64,000 bases of DNA, from contig JAICTZ010000009.1 of assembly GCA_025936115.1 (NCBI GenBank), positions 124,001 to 188,000 of the forward strand, read 5' to 3'. Shown one piece after another: positions 27,009-35,401 of this stretch (position 1 is the stretch's first letter; each line of letters starts with the position of its first letter). Position numbers and translations under genes: made by a program. This DNA is from Polyangiaceae bacterium (GTDB lineage Bacteria > Myxococcota_A > Polyangia > Polyangiales > Polyangiaceae). The notes beneath the pieces are model-generated. The model ran no database searches. It was not told where the DNA came from and saw nothing but the letters and a program-made list of their open reading frames with translations.

Positions 27009-28988
27009 ATGCCGGAACCCGAGCATCCTCAGCAGGCGACGCTGGCGGGTCACCCCGTCGGCCTGTTCACGCTGTTCTTCGTCGAAATGTGGGAGCGCTT
27101 CTCGTACTACGGGATGCGCGCGCTCCTGCTCTTTTACATGCTGAAGGGTTTCCTTCATTACGGCGATCAGCAGGCGTACACCACGTACGGCTCCTACACG
27201 GCGCTCGTCTACATGACGCCGTTCTTCGGCGGCATGCTCGCCGATCGACTGCTCGGGCCGCGCAAGGCCGTCATCGCGGGCGGTCTCTTCATGGCGGCCG
27301 GCCATCTCTTGATGACCGTGGAGACCAACGCGGCGTTCTTCTTCGCGCTCGCGCTGCTCATCGCCGGCAACGGCTTCTTCAAACCGAATATTTCGACCAT
27401 CGTCGGCTCGCTGTACCCGGCCGACAGCAAGCTGCGCGACGGTGGCTTCACGCTGTTTTACATGGGCATCAACCTCGGCGCTGCGCTCTCACCGCTGCTC
27501 TGCGGGTACATCGGGGAGACGTACGGCTGGCACTACGGCTTCGGCCTCGCGACGATCGGCATGCTGAGTGGCCTCGTCACGTTCGTGATGCCCACGCGTG
27601 TCGCCCAAGCACTGATCCTCGGCTGCTCGCTCGTCACGGCTGTCACGCTCGTCGTCCTGCGCCCAGACAATCCGCTCTCTTTCGGCGTGAACCTGCTCGT
27701 AGGCGCCGCGCTCCTCGCTGCGGCCGTCATTGGCGCCGTGGCGCTGGCCCGGGGTGGCCTGCCGCCGAGCGCGGGCCTTCCGCCCGAGCCCGCGCGGTTG
27801 CGCGAACGCGTGGGTCCGATCTCACGCGAATGGCTCGTCTACCTCGGTGCGGTCGCGTGCTTGCCGATCTTTGCGCTGCTCGTCTCGGGGTTCTCGCTCT
27901 TCACGCGTGATCACGCGCCTGTGGCCCTGCTGTCGCGAGACGTCGTGACTAGCCTCGCCCACGGCAAGAGCGCGTTCTCGCAGATCCTCTCCGTCGTGGC
28001 GGCCGAGGTGAGCAAGCCTGCCGGTCTCGTGCTCACGGTGACAGGCTGCCTGTCGCTCGCCTATGTCACGCGACAGATGCTCAAGCTCGACAGCCTCGCG
28101 CGCGAGCGGCTTCTCGTCGTGCTCGTGCTCACGTTCTTCTCCATGCTCTTCTGGGCTTTCTTCGAACAAGCCGGGAGCTCGATCAACAATTTCACCGATC
28201 GCAACGTCGACCGCGTGACGGAGCACCGGCACGTCGGTGCAGCCGACATCGGACAGACCATCGAGCTTAGTCCCACGCAAGAGCAGGTCGGCTACCGCAA
28301 CGGCGACGCGCTCTTCACGATGAAGGACCTCGACGAGCTCCGCGCGCGCCACGGAAAAGACCCTGATTTCCGCATCACGTGGCGCGTGACCGCCGAGGAC
28401 CTCGACATGGGCATCGCCGAGCGCGCCGACGAGGTCCCCGCGAGCGTCTTTCAAGCCTCCAACGCCGGCTTCATCCTGATCTTCGGCTTGGTCTTGACGG
28501 CGCTCTGGGGTGCGCTCGCGCGGCGCAAGCTCGAGCCGAGCACGCCCGCGAAATTCGCGTTCGGACTCGCCCAGCTCTCCCTCGGTTTCGGCGCGCTCTG
28601 GTACGGAGCCCACACCTCAACGCAGCGCGGCATGGTCGCGGCGGCGTGGCTCATCCTCGCCTATCTGTTCCACACGACAGGGGAGCTCTGTCTGTCGCCG
28701 GTCGGCCTCAGCATGATCACGCGCCTTACCCCGAAGCTGCTCGTGAGCACGATGATGGGTAACTGGTTTCTCGCGAGCGCCTTCGCCGAATACCTCGCCG
28801 CGATCATCTCTCAGTTCACGGGCGTCTCGGAAGGCGACCGCAAACCGCATGTCCCCGTCCCTCTCGAAACCGTGCACGTTTACGGAGACGTGTTCGGCAA
28901 AATTGCGATCGCCTCCATGGTCTGCGCTGCGATTTGTTTCGCGCTCACGCCATGGCTACGCCGCTCCATGCACGAGGAGAACGCGTGA
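27009..28988 (+). CDS. POT-family proton-coupled oligopeptide transporter
   Basis: The 659-residue protein carries POT hallmarks: FFVEMWERFSYYGMRALLLF (the ExxERFxYYG motif), YMTPFFGGMLADRLLGPRKAVIAGG, GNGFFKPNISTIVGSLYP and FYMGINLGAALSPLL. It should import di- and tripeptides with protons across the inner membrane. A soluble insert of about 95 residues (about 390-485; NNFTDRNVDR to ERADEVPAS) separates later membrane segments, longer than in the commonest bacterial POTs. The family is known to vary in this loop. ATG 27009 is 31 bases after gluQ, so a shared transcript is possible. Confidence 0.93.
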   Translation: MPEPEHPQQATLAGHPVGLFTLFFVEMWERFSYYGMRALLLFYMLKGFLHYGDQQAYTTYGSYTALVYMTPFFGGMLADRLLGPRKAVIAGGLFMAAGHLLMTVETNAAFFFALALLIAGNGFFKPNISTIVGSLYPADSKLRDGGFTLFYMGINLGAALSPLLCGYIGETYGWHYGFGLATIGMLSGLVTFVMPTRVAQALILGCSLVTAVTLVVLRPDNPLSFGVNLLVGAALLAAAVIGAVALARGGLPPSAGLPPEPARLRERVGPISREWLVYLGAVACLPIFALLVSGFSLFTRDHAPVALLSRDVVTSLAHGKSAFSQILSVVAAEVSKPAGLVLTVTGCLSLAYVTRQMLKLDSLARERLLVVLVLTFFSMLFWAFFEQAGSSINNFTDRNVDRVTEHRHVGAADIGQTIELSPTQEQVGYRNGDALFTMKDLDELRARHGKDPDFRITWRVTAEDLDMGIAERADEVPASVFQASNAGFILIFGLVLTALWGALARRKLEPSTPAKFAFGLAQLSLGFGALWYGAHTSTQRGMVAAAWLILAYLFHTTGELCLSPVGLSMITRLTPKLLVSTMMGNWFLASAFAEYLAAIISQFTGVSEGDRKPHVPVPLETVHVYGDVFGKIAIASMVCAAICFALTPWLRRSMHEENA

Positions 28989-29136
28989 AGGGAATTGAAC
29001 GCTCGCCGTGGAAGCTCTCGCGGCGGGAAGCCGCGATGTCACGGCGTCGTTTCGCAACCGCTTCTGCTATTTCATGTTTGAAAGTAAGAACGGCCTGGAA
29101 CCGCTCTAACCCCTCGAACCTAGGTGACAAATGGCC
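28989..29136. other. Intergenic leader upstream of the small-RNA candidate
   Basis: This non-coding stretch follows the POT gene. It holds the TTTCA-N4-TGAAA dyad at 29070-29083 and one copy of GGCCTGG (29092-29098); further copies lie at 29133-29139 and 29226-29232. No reading frame looks coding. Confidence 0.4.
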
Positions 29137-29153
29137 TGGCACGGCGAGTGCAT
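29137..29153 (+). promoter_or_regulatory. Candidate sigma-54 promoter (-24/-12)
   Basis: The sequence TGGCACG-N4-GTGCA matches the sigma-54 consensus TGGCACG-N4-TTGCA with one mismatch, and the invariant GG (29138-29139) and GC (29150-29151) are exactly ten bases apart. Transcription would start near 29163. No coding region starts in the required distance on this strand; instead a strong intrinsic terminator lies about 100 bases on. A small inverted repeat (TTTCA-N4-TGAAA, 29070-29083) about 55 bases upstream could be an activator site, but this is weak. Confidence 0.55.
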
Positions 29154-29162
29154 TATCTCACG

Positions 29163-29264
29163 CTCGAAGGCGGCGCCCTTGGTGCCCCCCCCTCCGCCTC
29201 GGTCGCCGCCTCCTTACAACTCAGCGGCCTGGAGCCTCCCCTAGCTCCGGGCCGTTGCCTTTTT
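29163..29264 (+). ncRNA. Candidate small RNA driven by sigma-54
   Basis: A predicted transcript of about 100 nt runs from the sigma-54 start to the T-run of the terminator at 29222-29264. It has no plausible reading frame. It has an internal stem GGCGGCG/CGCCGCC (29169-29175 with 29204-29210) or, alternatively, GGCGCC/GGTGCC across a three-base loop, then the terminator stem-loop. Myxococcus xanthus Pxr is an established sigma-54-dependent developmental RNA; homology to Pxr was not tested and is not claimed. Confidence 0.45.
29222..29264 (+). terminator. Intrinsic (rho-independent) terminator
   Basis: A 14-base stem (29222-29235 with 29244-29257, two G-T wobbles, no mismatch) closes an 8-base loop and is followed by CCTTTTT. 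It is the strongest hairpin-plus-T-run I saw in the window. It lies 234 bases after the POT stop, too far to be only that gene's simple terminator, but it could end both. Confidence 0.75.
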
Positions 29265-29314
29265 GTTCGCCGTAAGACCTGGGAGTCGCTGCGCTGAGCG
29301 AATCGCGCCTGAGC

Positions 29315-29998
29315 TCAGCCGAGTTCCTCGAGGCGCGCGACGGCGAGCGTCGCGAGACGGCTGAGCCCGTCGACGTCGCCCAAGCGGAACGGCCGGTCCG
29401 GCCTGCCGAGCTCGAGCATCGCGGCCAGCTCGGTACCGTGCGTCACGGGCACCATGATGATGCCGGCGAGCTCCTCGTCCCCGAGCCGCTCGGCCACGAC
29501 ACGCTCCGCCAAACCGTCCGACGGGCAGCCTGCGAGCGTCTGCCCGCTGACGGCGAGCAGGTACGCCGGATCGAGGTACGAGATGACCTGGCCGAGACTG
29601 TCTTCGAGACCGCCGTACGAGTACGACGTGACCGGCCACTCGACGGGCGGGCGCTGGCGATGCACGAGGCCCTGGGTCGCACGCGTCGCACGCGCGGCGC
29701 CTTGGAGCAAGAACAGGAGCACTTCGCGTTCGTCCCGGGCGGCGGCGATGTCGGCGGCAGCGCGCTGAAATTCGCCCGTCGCTCCGCTGTGTCCCTGCAG
29801 AGCCACGACTTCCCTCAGGGTTTCGAGCGGACGCCATTCGTCGGAGCCCGCCGCGCGCACCTGACAATCGAGGGGCACGCGGCCGTGCCGAATGCCTCGC
29901 AAGAGAAGCTCGGTGCGCACGGGTCCGATCGTGATTTCGCCGTTCGACACAATCCACAGAGCCACGGGGCTCGTCTTGGCGTGCAGGGCCAACTGCAT
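29315..29998 (-). CDS. GYF_2/GAF-like regulatory protein
   Basis: The 227-residue protein begins with a module of about 60 residues (ALWIVSNGEITIGPVRTELLLRGI ... SDEWRPLETL) matching GYF_2-type domains that bind short motifs and sit at ends of bacterial regulators. The C-terminal half (LAGIIMVPVTHGTELAAMLELG, then DRPFRLGDVDGLSRLATLAVARLEEL) has the last strand and helix of a GAF domain. The middle is helical. No DNA-binding or output domain is visible. ATG 29998 has GGAG upstream. It reads toward the small-RNA candidate region on the opposite strand. Confidence 0.72.
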   Translation of the reverse strand: MQLALHAKTSPVALWIVSNGEITIGPVRTELLLRGIRHGRVPLDCQVRAAGSDEWRPLETLREVVALQGHSGATGEFQRAAADIAAARDEREVLLFLLQGAARATRATQGLVHRQRPPVEWPVTSYSYGGLEDSLGQVISYLDPAYLLAVSGQTLAGCPSDGLAERVVAERLGDEELAGIIMVPVTHGTELAAMLELGRPDRPFRLGDVDGLSRLATLAVARLEELG

Positions 29999-30146
29999 GG
30001 GCGTCTCCTAGGCTGCCCGGATCAGAGGACCCGGGTCGGCCCATTGTCGAGCTGCGGCGTCACTGGGCCAACAAAGCGGACCCAGGCCGTAACGGCGGCA
30101 CGCGGCGGGCACGTTTACGGGCACGCGGGGAGAGCGGACGCAGAAG

Positions 30147-31448
30147 CTAGCTGCCCGAACGCTCGAGCCACGCGAGAGTCTCCACGTGGTGCGTCTGCGG
30201 GAACATATCGAAGCACTGTACGGCCCCGAGCGTCCACCCAGCGTCCACGACTCGCCTGAGATCGCGCGCCAGCGTCACCGGATCGCAAGCCACGTAGGCG
30301 ATCGTCTTCGGCTCGAGCTGAATCAGCGGAGCGAGCGCGTCCTTGGCGCCCGCGCGCGGCGGATCGAGCAGCGCGAGATCCACGCCTTGGCGTGTCCGAC
30401 GCAGACGCCCGAGCGCCCGCGTCACGTCACCCGCGATGACCTCGAGTCCCGTGAGCGCCTGTTCGCGGAGTGCCTCCCGCAGCGCAGCGACGGAACCCGC
30501 CTCGACCTCTACCGCCGTACCGGTGAGACCTGCACGCGCGAGCGGCACGCTGAAGTTGCCCACCCCGGCGTACAGATCGAGGAAGGACTTGGCGCCGCGG
30601 CTTTCTGCTCCGCTCACGACCGCAGCGACGAGCGCCGCGTTGACGGCCCAATTGACCTGCGTGAAGCCACCGGACGGCACACGCAAGAAGCCGCCGCCCG
30701 GGAGCTCGTAGCGTCGCAGTCCCGAGCGTCGCCGGGTCGAAAAGCCGACGCGCGCGCTCGCCGCGAGCGCATTCACGAGCGCATCGACCGCGCGTTCCCG
30801 CATGCGCACGCCTTCACGCGGTTCCAGCTCGAGCTCGACGCCGCCTTCGCCCGGCACGGCACGCAAATCGAGCGCACTAAAATATTCGCCGAGTGTCGCG
30901 CGTTCCGGCACTGCGAGCTCGGCGAGCGTTCGCATCGCCACGCGTAGCTCGGGAGCCACCACGAGGCACTCGGCTACCTCGACGATTTCGCGCGAGCGCT
31001 GGCCGAAGAATCCGACGCGCCCCACCTCGTCGACGTGAAGCCGCACGCGCAGCCGATAACCGAGCGGGTCGCCGGCGCTCACGACCACGGGCGGCGCTGC
31101 TAATTCGAGCCGCCCGGTCCGTGCGAGCGCTTCGGCCACGAGCGACGCTTTGTAGCGAAGCTGCGCCGCAGCCGGCAGCGCCATCCAATCGCACCCGCCG
31201 CATGCGACGGCGATGGCGCAGGGCGGCTCCACGCGTTCGGGGCCGGGCGCTTCGAGTTCGAACGCCGTCGCCTCGACGTAGCCCTTCTTGTCGGCGAGGG
31301 AGCCCACGCGCACGCGATCACCGGGGAGCGCGCCGGGCACGAAGGCAGGCCTGCCGTCGGGCAGGCGGCAGAAGCCGGCGCCGCCGGGTACGAGCTTTTC
31401 GATCGTGAGGACGGGGAGCCGAACGTGGCGGCCGGGAGCGGCTCGCAC
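30147..31448 (-). CDS. TrmA/RlmD-family m5U RNA methyltransferase
   Basis: The 433-residue enzyme has a TRAM-like N-terminus (LTIEKLVPGGAGFCRLPDGRPAF), an Fe-S ligand set (CAIAVACGGCDW: C-x6-C-x2-C, with VAECLV as the likely fourth), the SAM-binding LDLYAGVGNFSVPLA, and LLDPPRAGAKDALAP. The catalytic Cys is in YVACDPVTLARDL. It methylates uridine at C5 in rRNA or tRNA; the exact site (RlmC, RlmD or TrmA type) cannot be told. GTG 31448 lies three bases after the stop of the hydroxylase gene; an ATG at 31484 would overlap that gene and was not chosen. Confidence 0.9.
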   Translation of the reverse strand: MRAAPGRHVRLPVLTIEKLVPGGAGFCRLPDGRPAFVPGALPGDRVRVGSLADKKGYVEATAFELEAPGPERVEPPCAIAVACGGCDWMALPAAAQLRYKASLVAEALARTGRLELAAPPVVVSAGDPLGYRLRVRLHVDEVGRVGFFGQRSREIVEVAECLVVAPELRVAMRTLAELAVPERATLGEYFSALDLRAVPGEGGVELELEPREGVRMRERAVDALVNALAASARVGFSTRRRSGLRRYELPGGGFLRVPSGGFTQVNWAVNAALVAAVVSGAESRGAKSFLDLYAGVGNFSVPLARAGLTGTAVEVEAGSVAALREALREQALTGLEVIAGDVTRALGRLRRTRQGVDLALLDPPRAGAKDALAPLIQLEPKTIAYVACDPVTLARDLRRVVDAGWTLGAVQCFDMFPQTHHVETLAWLERSGS

Positions 31449-31450
31449 GC

Positions 31451-32143
31451 TCAGCGCGGCGCGGTACCGAACACTCGGTCCCACAGCATGTTCGAGACGC
31501 CGTACCGCTTCGAGTGATCCTTGAAGTGGTGCAGCATGTGGTTTTTCTTCAAGCGCCGCCCGTACTCGGTCTTCGGGCTGAAGTGATGTAGGTAATAGTG
31601 GGTCAGGTCGTAGAACATGTAGCCCACGACGAAGCCGGAGTGAAAACCCCAGGCGTAGTGCGGGCCGAGCGTTACCCAGAAAATGCCGAGGAAGATGAAG
31701 TAGAGCGAGATGCTCACGGCCGGCGGCATCACCAGTCGGTACTTGTCACGCGGCCAGGTGTGATGAACGCCGTGCACGAGAAAATGCATGCGCTCACCCC
31801 AGCGTCCCGGCGGTGTCCAATGAAAGAACAGCCGATGCAGCCAGTACTCGGCGAGTGTCCATGCCACGAACCCGCCGACGAACAGCGCAAGCGTCACGCC
31901 AAAGCCCTGCCCGCCGTGCGTCATGTTCCGTACGAATCCGAACGCCGCGCCCGGTACGAACAAGAGCGGCACGATCATCGGATGCGTTCGCGAGAACAGA
32001 TCGATGAAATCGCTCTCGAACATCCGTGGTGATTCGGGACTTTCCGGAATGAACAACCAGGCGCGCACGACAGCGGGACCATAGAAACCAGCACGGCCCT
32101 TGGCAAGCGCAGGAAAAGCGCGGAACCGTGATCGAGTCGTCAT
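31451..32143 (-). CDS. Fatty acid hydroxylase/sterol desaturase superfamily membrane protein
   Basis: The 230-residue protein has four membrane segments and the histidine clusters of the di-iron FA2H type: YWLHRLFFH, HFLVHGVHHTWPRDKYRLVMPP, DLTHYYLHHFSP and NHMLHHF. The HxxxxH, HxxHH and HxxHH order fits 2-hydroxylation of fatty acyl chains, perhaps for sphingolipid or LPS-type lipids, both known in myxobacteria (inference). ATG 32143 was preferred to a longer frame from 32263 because the extension is not membrane-like. It precedes the TrmA-like gene by three bases. Confidence 0.9.
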   Translation of the reverse strand: MTTRSRFRAFPALAKGRAGFYGPAVVRAWLFIPESPESPRMFESDFIDLFSRTHPMIVPLLFVPGAAFGFVRNMTHGGQGFGVTLALFVGGFVAWTLAEYWLHRLFFHWTPPGRWGERMHFLVHGVHHTWPRDKYRLVMPPAVSISLYFIFLGIFWVTLGPHYAWGFHSGFVVGYMFYDLTHYYLHHFSPKTEYGRRLKKNHMLHHFKDHSKRYGVSNMLWDRVFGTAPR

Positions 32144-32355
32144 ACCTAGGCCGTGATGCGCATTTGCTCCATCCAATGCGAGCGGAACCTCCCCCCTACA
32201 CGGGCCTACTCGGAGCCACCCTGGAACCTGCAAAAGTTTCGTTTTTTCACGGGGTTGAGCCACAAAGCCGCGCCCCCCCTACGGAGTTGAATAGGAGGGA
32301 ACGAATTCTGCAACGTAAGTGTTTGAGAAGCAGCACCGTTCCCCAAAGCCAAAGC

Positions 32356-32661
32356 ATGACCTCTCCTCCCGCCCGCCAGCGACCGCCGACGCCGAGCACT
32401 CCGGACGACCAGTCCTCGGTGCGCGAGCGTTCTTCGCCGCCCGCGCCTCCCGCCCCGCCGCTTTCCTCGGGCGCTCCCCGAGAGCGCCTGGAAGCAAAGC
32501 TCCGGACGGCACGGGCCGTGCTCGGCGACTTGCCGGCAACCGACGAGCGGGCGCGCCTGCTCCACATCGCGGTCATGCGCCGAGACGAGGCGCTCCTCGA
32601 CGGGGTGCTCGGCTCGCTCGGTCTGCAGCGCAAGAGCGTGCCGCCCCCGGGCTCGAAGTAA
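32356..32661 (+). CDS. Small protein of unknown function
   Basis: The 101-residue protein has a disordered Pro/Ser/Thr N-terminal half and a helical C-terminal half (APRERLEAKLRTARAVL, TDERARLLHIAVMRRDEALLDGVLGSLGL). It lacks a signal peptide or membrane segment. ATG 32356 was chosen from a longer open frame because that frame's first 76 codons overlap the divergent hydroxylase start and are low in coding character. A T-rich stretch (TTTCGTTTTTTC) near 32236 may be part of its promoter. No family was recognised. Confidence 0.6.
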   Translation: MTSPPARQRPPTPSTPDDQSSVRERSSPPAPPAPPLSSGAPRERLEAKLRTARAVLGDLPATDERARLLHIAVMRRDEALLDGVLGSLGLQRKSVPPPGSK

Positions 32662-32670
32662 GCAGCTCAG

Positions 32671-34248
32671 TCAGGACAGCGCCGTCGAGTCGCTGCCGAT
32701 GTTCAGCCAGCCGAAGAACGTCGCGAGACACGCGCGCTGAGCAGGCGGCATGTACTCGAAGTTTCGGCCGCGATCGATGATCTCCCAAAAATCTTTGCTC
32801 GTGACGTGCTCGAGCGCGCTGCGGATCGAGGCCAGGCGCTCTTTGGGCTCGTGGTCCATGTCCTCGGAGATGAGGCGCGCCTTGTCCTCGAGGCCGCGCA
32901 TTAGGTAGTAGGCGGCAAGCTTCACCTGCGCTTTTCGCACCCCGAGCAGCGCTCCCTCTTGCGCGCTCACGCGTAGGGGTCGATCGAGCTCGAGGAATTG
33001 ACGCAGCATGGCGTCTTCCTCGCTCGATGCGAGCTCGTTCGCGTATTGGCAAAGCGCCGACACGTCGTAGGCGATGGTCTCGGTCACGAAGGTGAGCTTC
33101 ATATCGAAGCTCACGTGTCCGTAGTACGCCATGTGCTTGACGCCCTCGAGCGCCGCCTTCGAATGGCCGTGCCGCAGCATGCTCTCGACGAGCAGGCGGT
33201 ACTGGTTCAGGAGGTTGTACGCGGTGCGCACGTCGCGCGCGTTCAACGTGGCGCGTAAATACGAGTTCATGAAGCGCACGCAGAGCTCGAGTAGCTCGCT
33301 GTCCTCGGCCTCCCCCGCCGCCTCGGCGATGTAACGGGTATCGATGGCGATCAGGTAATTGATGTCGCGCATCTCGGACAGCGACTCGTTGTAGATCCCG
33401 AGGTACTGCCGGAGCACCTTCCACTCGACCCAGGTGCGCCGCTCTTCGAGATCGGCGAGCGACTCGGGATCCATCGCGACGAAATCGGGATTTTCCCGGA
33501 TGCCGGGGCCGATCTGGAACCAACGTGCCGCGGCGTGCCGCTTGTGGTGCACGTATTCGATCGTGAAATCCTTGAGCGCGTCGACGGCGCCGCTCGCGAT
33601 GATCTTGTCCTTGCCGGAGATGCTGTTGCTCGTGATGTCTGTGAGCTCCTCCATCGCGGCGATGGTCGCAGCCTGGGCATCCGAGCACGCCTCGGGTCGT
33701 TCTTCGCTCGAGCCGCGCGCCGCCGTCGAAACGGCCTCTTTGCGGATACGCGCCACGATGTTCATCGGCTCGAGGAAGCGGAACACGTAACCGAAGTAGG
33801 GCCCCATCAAGACGAGGCTGCCCGTCGTGGCGCAGATCATCGCGAACAGCGTCCAGTACGGCACGTAGTCGTGCTTGAGCGTCACGCTCAGCCACACGCC
33901 GACGACGCACGAGACGACGTAGTAGGCGGCGACGGCGAGATTGACGCGATCGTTCAAGAACATGCGCGCGACGCCCGTGTAGCGCTCGGCCGAGAGCTGC
34001 ACGATGATGCTGACGACCGTGATCACGATGCCGAAAACGGCCGCGTTCATGCCCGCGAGCGAGCTCGTCGCGTCGGTGATGTTGTTCGGGTCGAAGTCGA
34101 GGTAGCGCGCGAAGCTCGACCCGTGCGCGCTATCGTGACTCGCGTGGTCGAAGGCGTAGAGCCCCCAGAACAGGACCTGGGCGAGCACGGTGAGCACCGC
34201 GATCGGCACGAGCCATCGGCGCCGGAAGCTCGAAGAACGTGCCGCCAT
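32671..34248 (-). CDS. DUF2254 membrane protein
   Basis: The 525-residue protein has four N-terminal membrane segments (VPIAVLTVLAQVLFWGLYAF; AAVFGIVITVVSIIVQLSAERYTG; VAAYYVVSCVVGVWLSV; LFAMICATTGSLVLMGPYFGYVF), then a long soluble helical domain rich in Arg, Tyr and acidic pairs (FTIEYVHHKRHAAARWFQIGPG, NSYLRATLNARDVRTAYNLLNQYRLLVE). This is the DUF2254 layout; SAERYT and FLEP are its recurring elements. The function is unknown. ATG 34248 follows AGG, and the in-frame TTG six bases earlier is weaker. Convergent with the small gene at 32356, with 9 bases between. Confidence 0.85.
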   Translation of the reverse strand: MAARSSSFRRRWLVPIAVLTVLAQVLFWGLYAFDHASHDSAHGSSFARYLDFDPNNITDATSSLAGMNAAVFGIVITVVSIIVQLSAERYTGVARMFLNDRVNLAVAAYYVVSCVVGVWLSVTLKHDYVPYWTLFAMICATTGSLVLMGPYFGYVFRFLEPMNIVARIRKEAVSTAARGSSEERPEACSDAQAATIAAMEELTDITSNSISGKDKIIASGAVDALKDFTIEYVHHKRHAAARWFQIGPGIRENPDFVAMDPESLADLEERRTWVEWKVLRQYLGIYNESLSEMRDINYLIAIDTRYIAEAAGEAEDSELLELCVRFMNSYLRATLNARDVRTAYNLLNQYRLLVESMLRHGHSKAALEGVKHMAYYGHVSFDMKLTFVTETIAYDVSALCQYANELASSEEDAMLRQFLELDRPLRVSAQEGALLGVRKAQVKLAAYYLMRGLEDKARLISEDMDHEPKERLASIRSALEHVTSKDFWEIIDRGRNFEYMPPAQRACLATFFGWLNIGSDSTALS

Positions 34249-34338
34249 CGCCAACCTTTTACTCTACCGCTCGAATGGGCTCAACGGGGACGCCGAAGGC
34301 GACGGACGTACGGCTGACTCGACGCCCGGCCGTGCGCG

Positions 34339-34917
34339 CTAATGAACGCTCGCACGGAGCGGCAGCTTTTGAACGACACCTGCCTCGAACACGAGTAGCT
34401 CGGCTGCGCGGCGCTCCGCCTCCGCGTCGCCGACCGCGTCACGACACAGCCGAAAGAAGAGCCCGTGGTGGCGCGCCTCGGCGCGACAGAGGTCGCGGTA
34501 CGTCTCCGCCAAGAGCGGCTCACGTGACGGCAAAGCGTCGGCGAGCAAGCCGAGCCGCTCGCAGCTCCGCGCCTCGATGATACCGGCGACGAGCAGCCGA
34601 TCGCAGAGCTCACCGTCGCCGTGCGAACGCACCTGGCCGCGCAACGCGCGCGCGTACTCGTCGGGCGCGTCACGCGCGAGCGACAAGCCGCGCGCGGCGA
34701 GGATCCCGTGCACGAGCGCGAAATGCCCGAGCTCTTCGCGCGCGAAAGCGATGAGCTCGGTCACGAGCGCTTGCCGCTCGGGATAACGCGAGACGAGCGC
34801 CATGCCGGTCGAGAACGCCTTTTTCTCACACGCCGCGTGATCGACGAGAAAGGCGCCGAAGTCGGAGAAGACGGACTCGAGCCATGCCGGGCTCGTCGGA
34901 ACGCGGAGCGCGAGCAC
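34339..34917 (-). CDS. miaE: tRNA-(ms2io6A) hydroxylase-like di-iron protein
   Basis: The 192-residue protein shows the MiaE iron ligands: DHAACEKKAFSTGMAL, AFAREELGHFALVHGIL (E-x-x-H), AGIIEARSCERLGLLA and YRDLCRAEARHHGLFFRL (E-x-x-H). MiaE hydroxylates the isopentenyl side chain of ms2i6A37 in tRNA. Length and ligand spacing match. GTG 34917 lies three bases after the YjbQ-like stop, so the two genes form an operon with YjbQ first. miaA/miaB are not in the window. Confidence 0.88.
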   Translation of the reverse strand: MLALRVPTSPAWLESVFSDFGAFLVDHAACEKKAFSTGMALVSRYPERQALVTELIAFAREELGHFALVHGILAARGLSLARDAPDEYARALRGQVRSHGDGELCDRLLVAGIIEARSCERLGLLADALPSREPLLAETYRDLCRAEARHHGLFFRLCRDAVGDAEAERRAAELLVFEAGVVQKLPLRASVH

Positions 34918-34920
34918 CGC

Positions 34921-35337
34921 TCAGTCTCCCTGCACCGTGACGAGCAGGCGCCGGGAATGAGCGCGGGCGCGGTGTTCCCAGACGTAGAGCGCTTGCCAGG
35001 TGCCGAGCGCGAGACGGCCGTTCGTGACGGGCAGCGTTTCACTCGCGCGAGTCACGGCCGACTTGGCGTGCGCCGGCATGTCGTCCGGGCCTTCGGCGTC
35101 GTGCTCCCAGGCGCGAGCCTCGGGTGCAAGCTCGGACAGCCAGCGCTCGAGATCGCGCAGCACGGCGGGGTCGGCGTTCTCCTGGATGACGAGGCTTGCC
35201 GAAGTGTGTTGGCAAAACACGATGCAGAGACCCACGCGCACACCGCTCGCGCGCACGACGGCGTCGACGCGCTCGGTGATGTTCGCGAAGCTGCGGCCGC
35301 GGGTCTCGACTTCCAAGACGACTTGATGGGTTTTCAC
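34921..35337 (-). CDS. YjbQ family (UPF0047) protein
   Basis: The 138-residue protein starts KTHQVVLEVETRGRSFANITERV and contains GLCIVFCQHTSASLVIQEN (the H-T-S-A-S/I-x-E-N motif) and LPVTNGRLALGTWQALYVWEHR, the conserved YjbQ signature. Family members have shown thiamine-phosphate synthase activity in some tests, and the overall role is unsettled. GTG 35337 is chosen because it begins the conserved block. It is followed closely by miaE. Confidence 0.9.
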   Translation of the reverse strand: MKTHQVVLEVETRGRSFANITERVDAVVRASGVRVGLCIVFCQHTSASLVIQENADPAVLRDLERWLSELAPEARAWEHDAEGPDDMPAHAKSAVTRASETLPVTNGRLALGTWQALYVWEHRARAHSRRLLVTVQGD

Positions 35338-35401
35338 GATGGCTCGACCCTTCGGCGGCGAAGAAGACGTCTTAGCGCCTAGCACTACTCACTCGTGGCG
35401 T

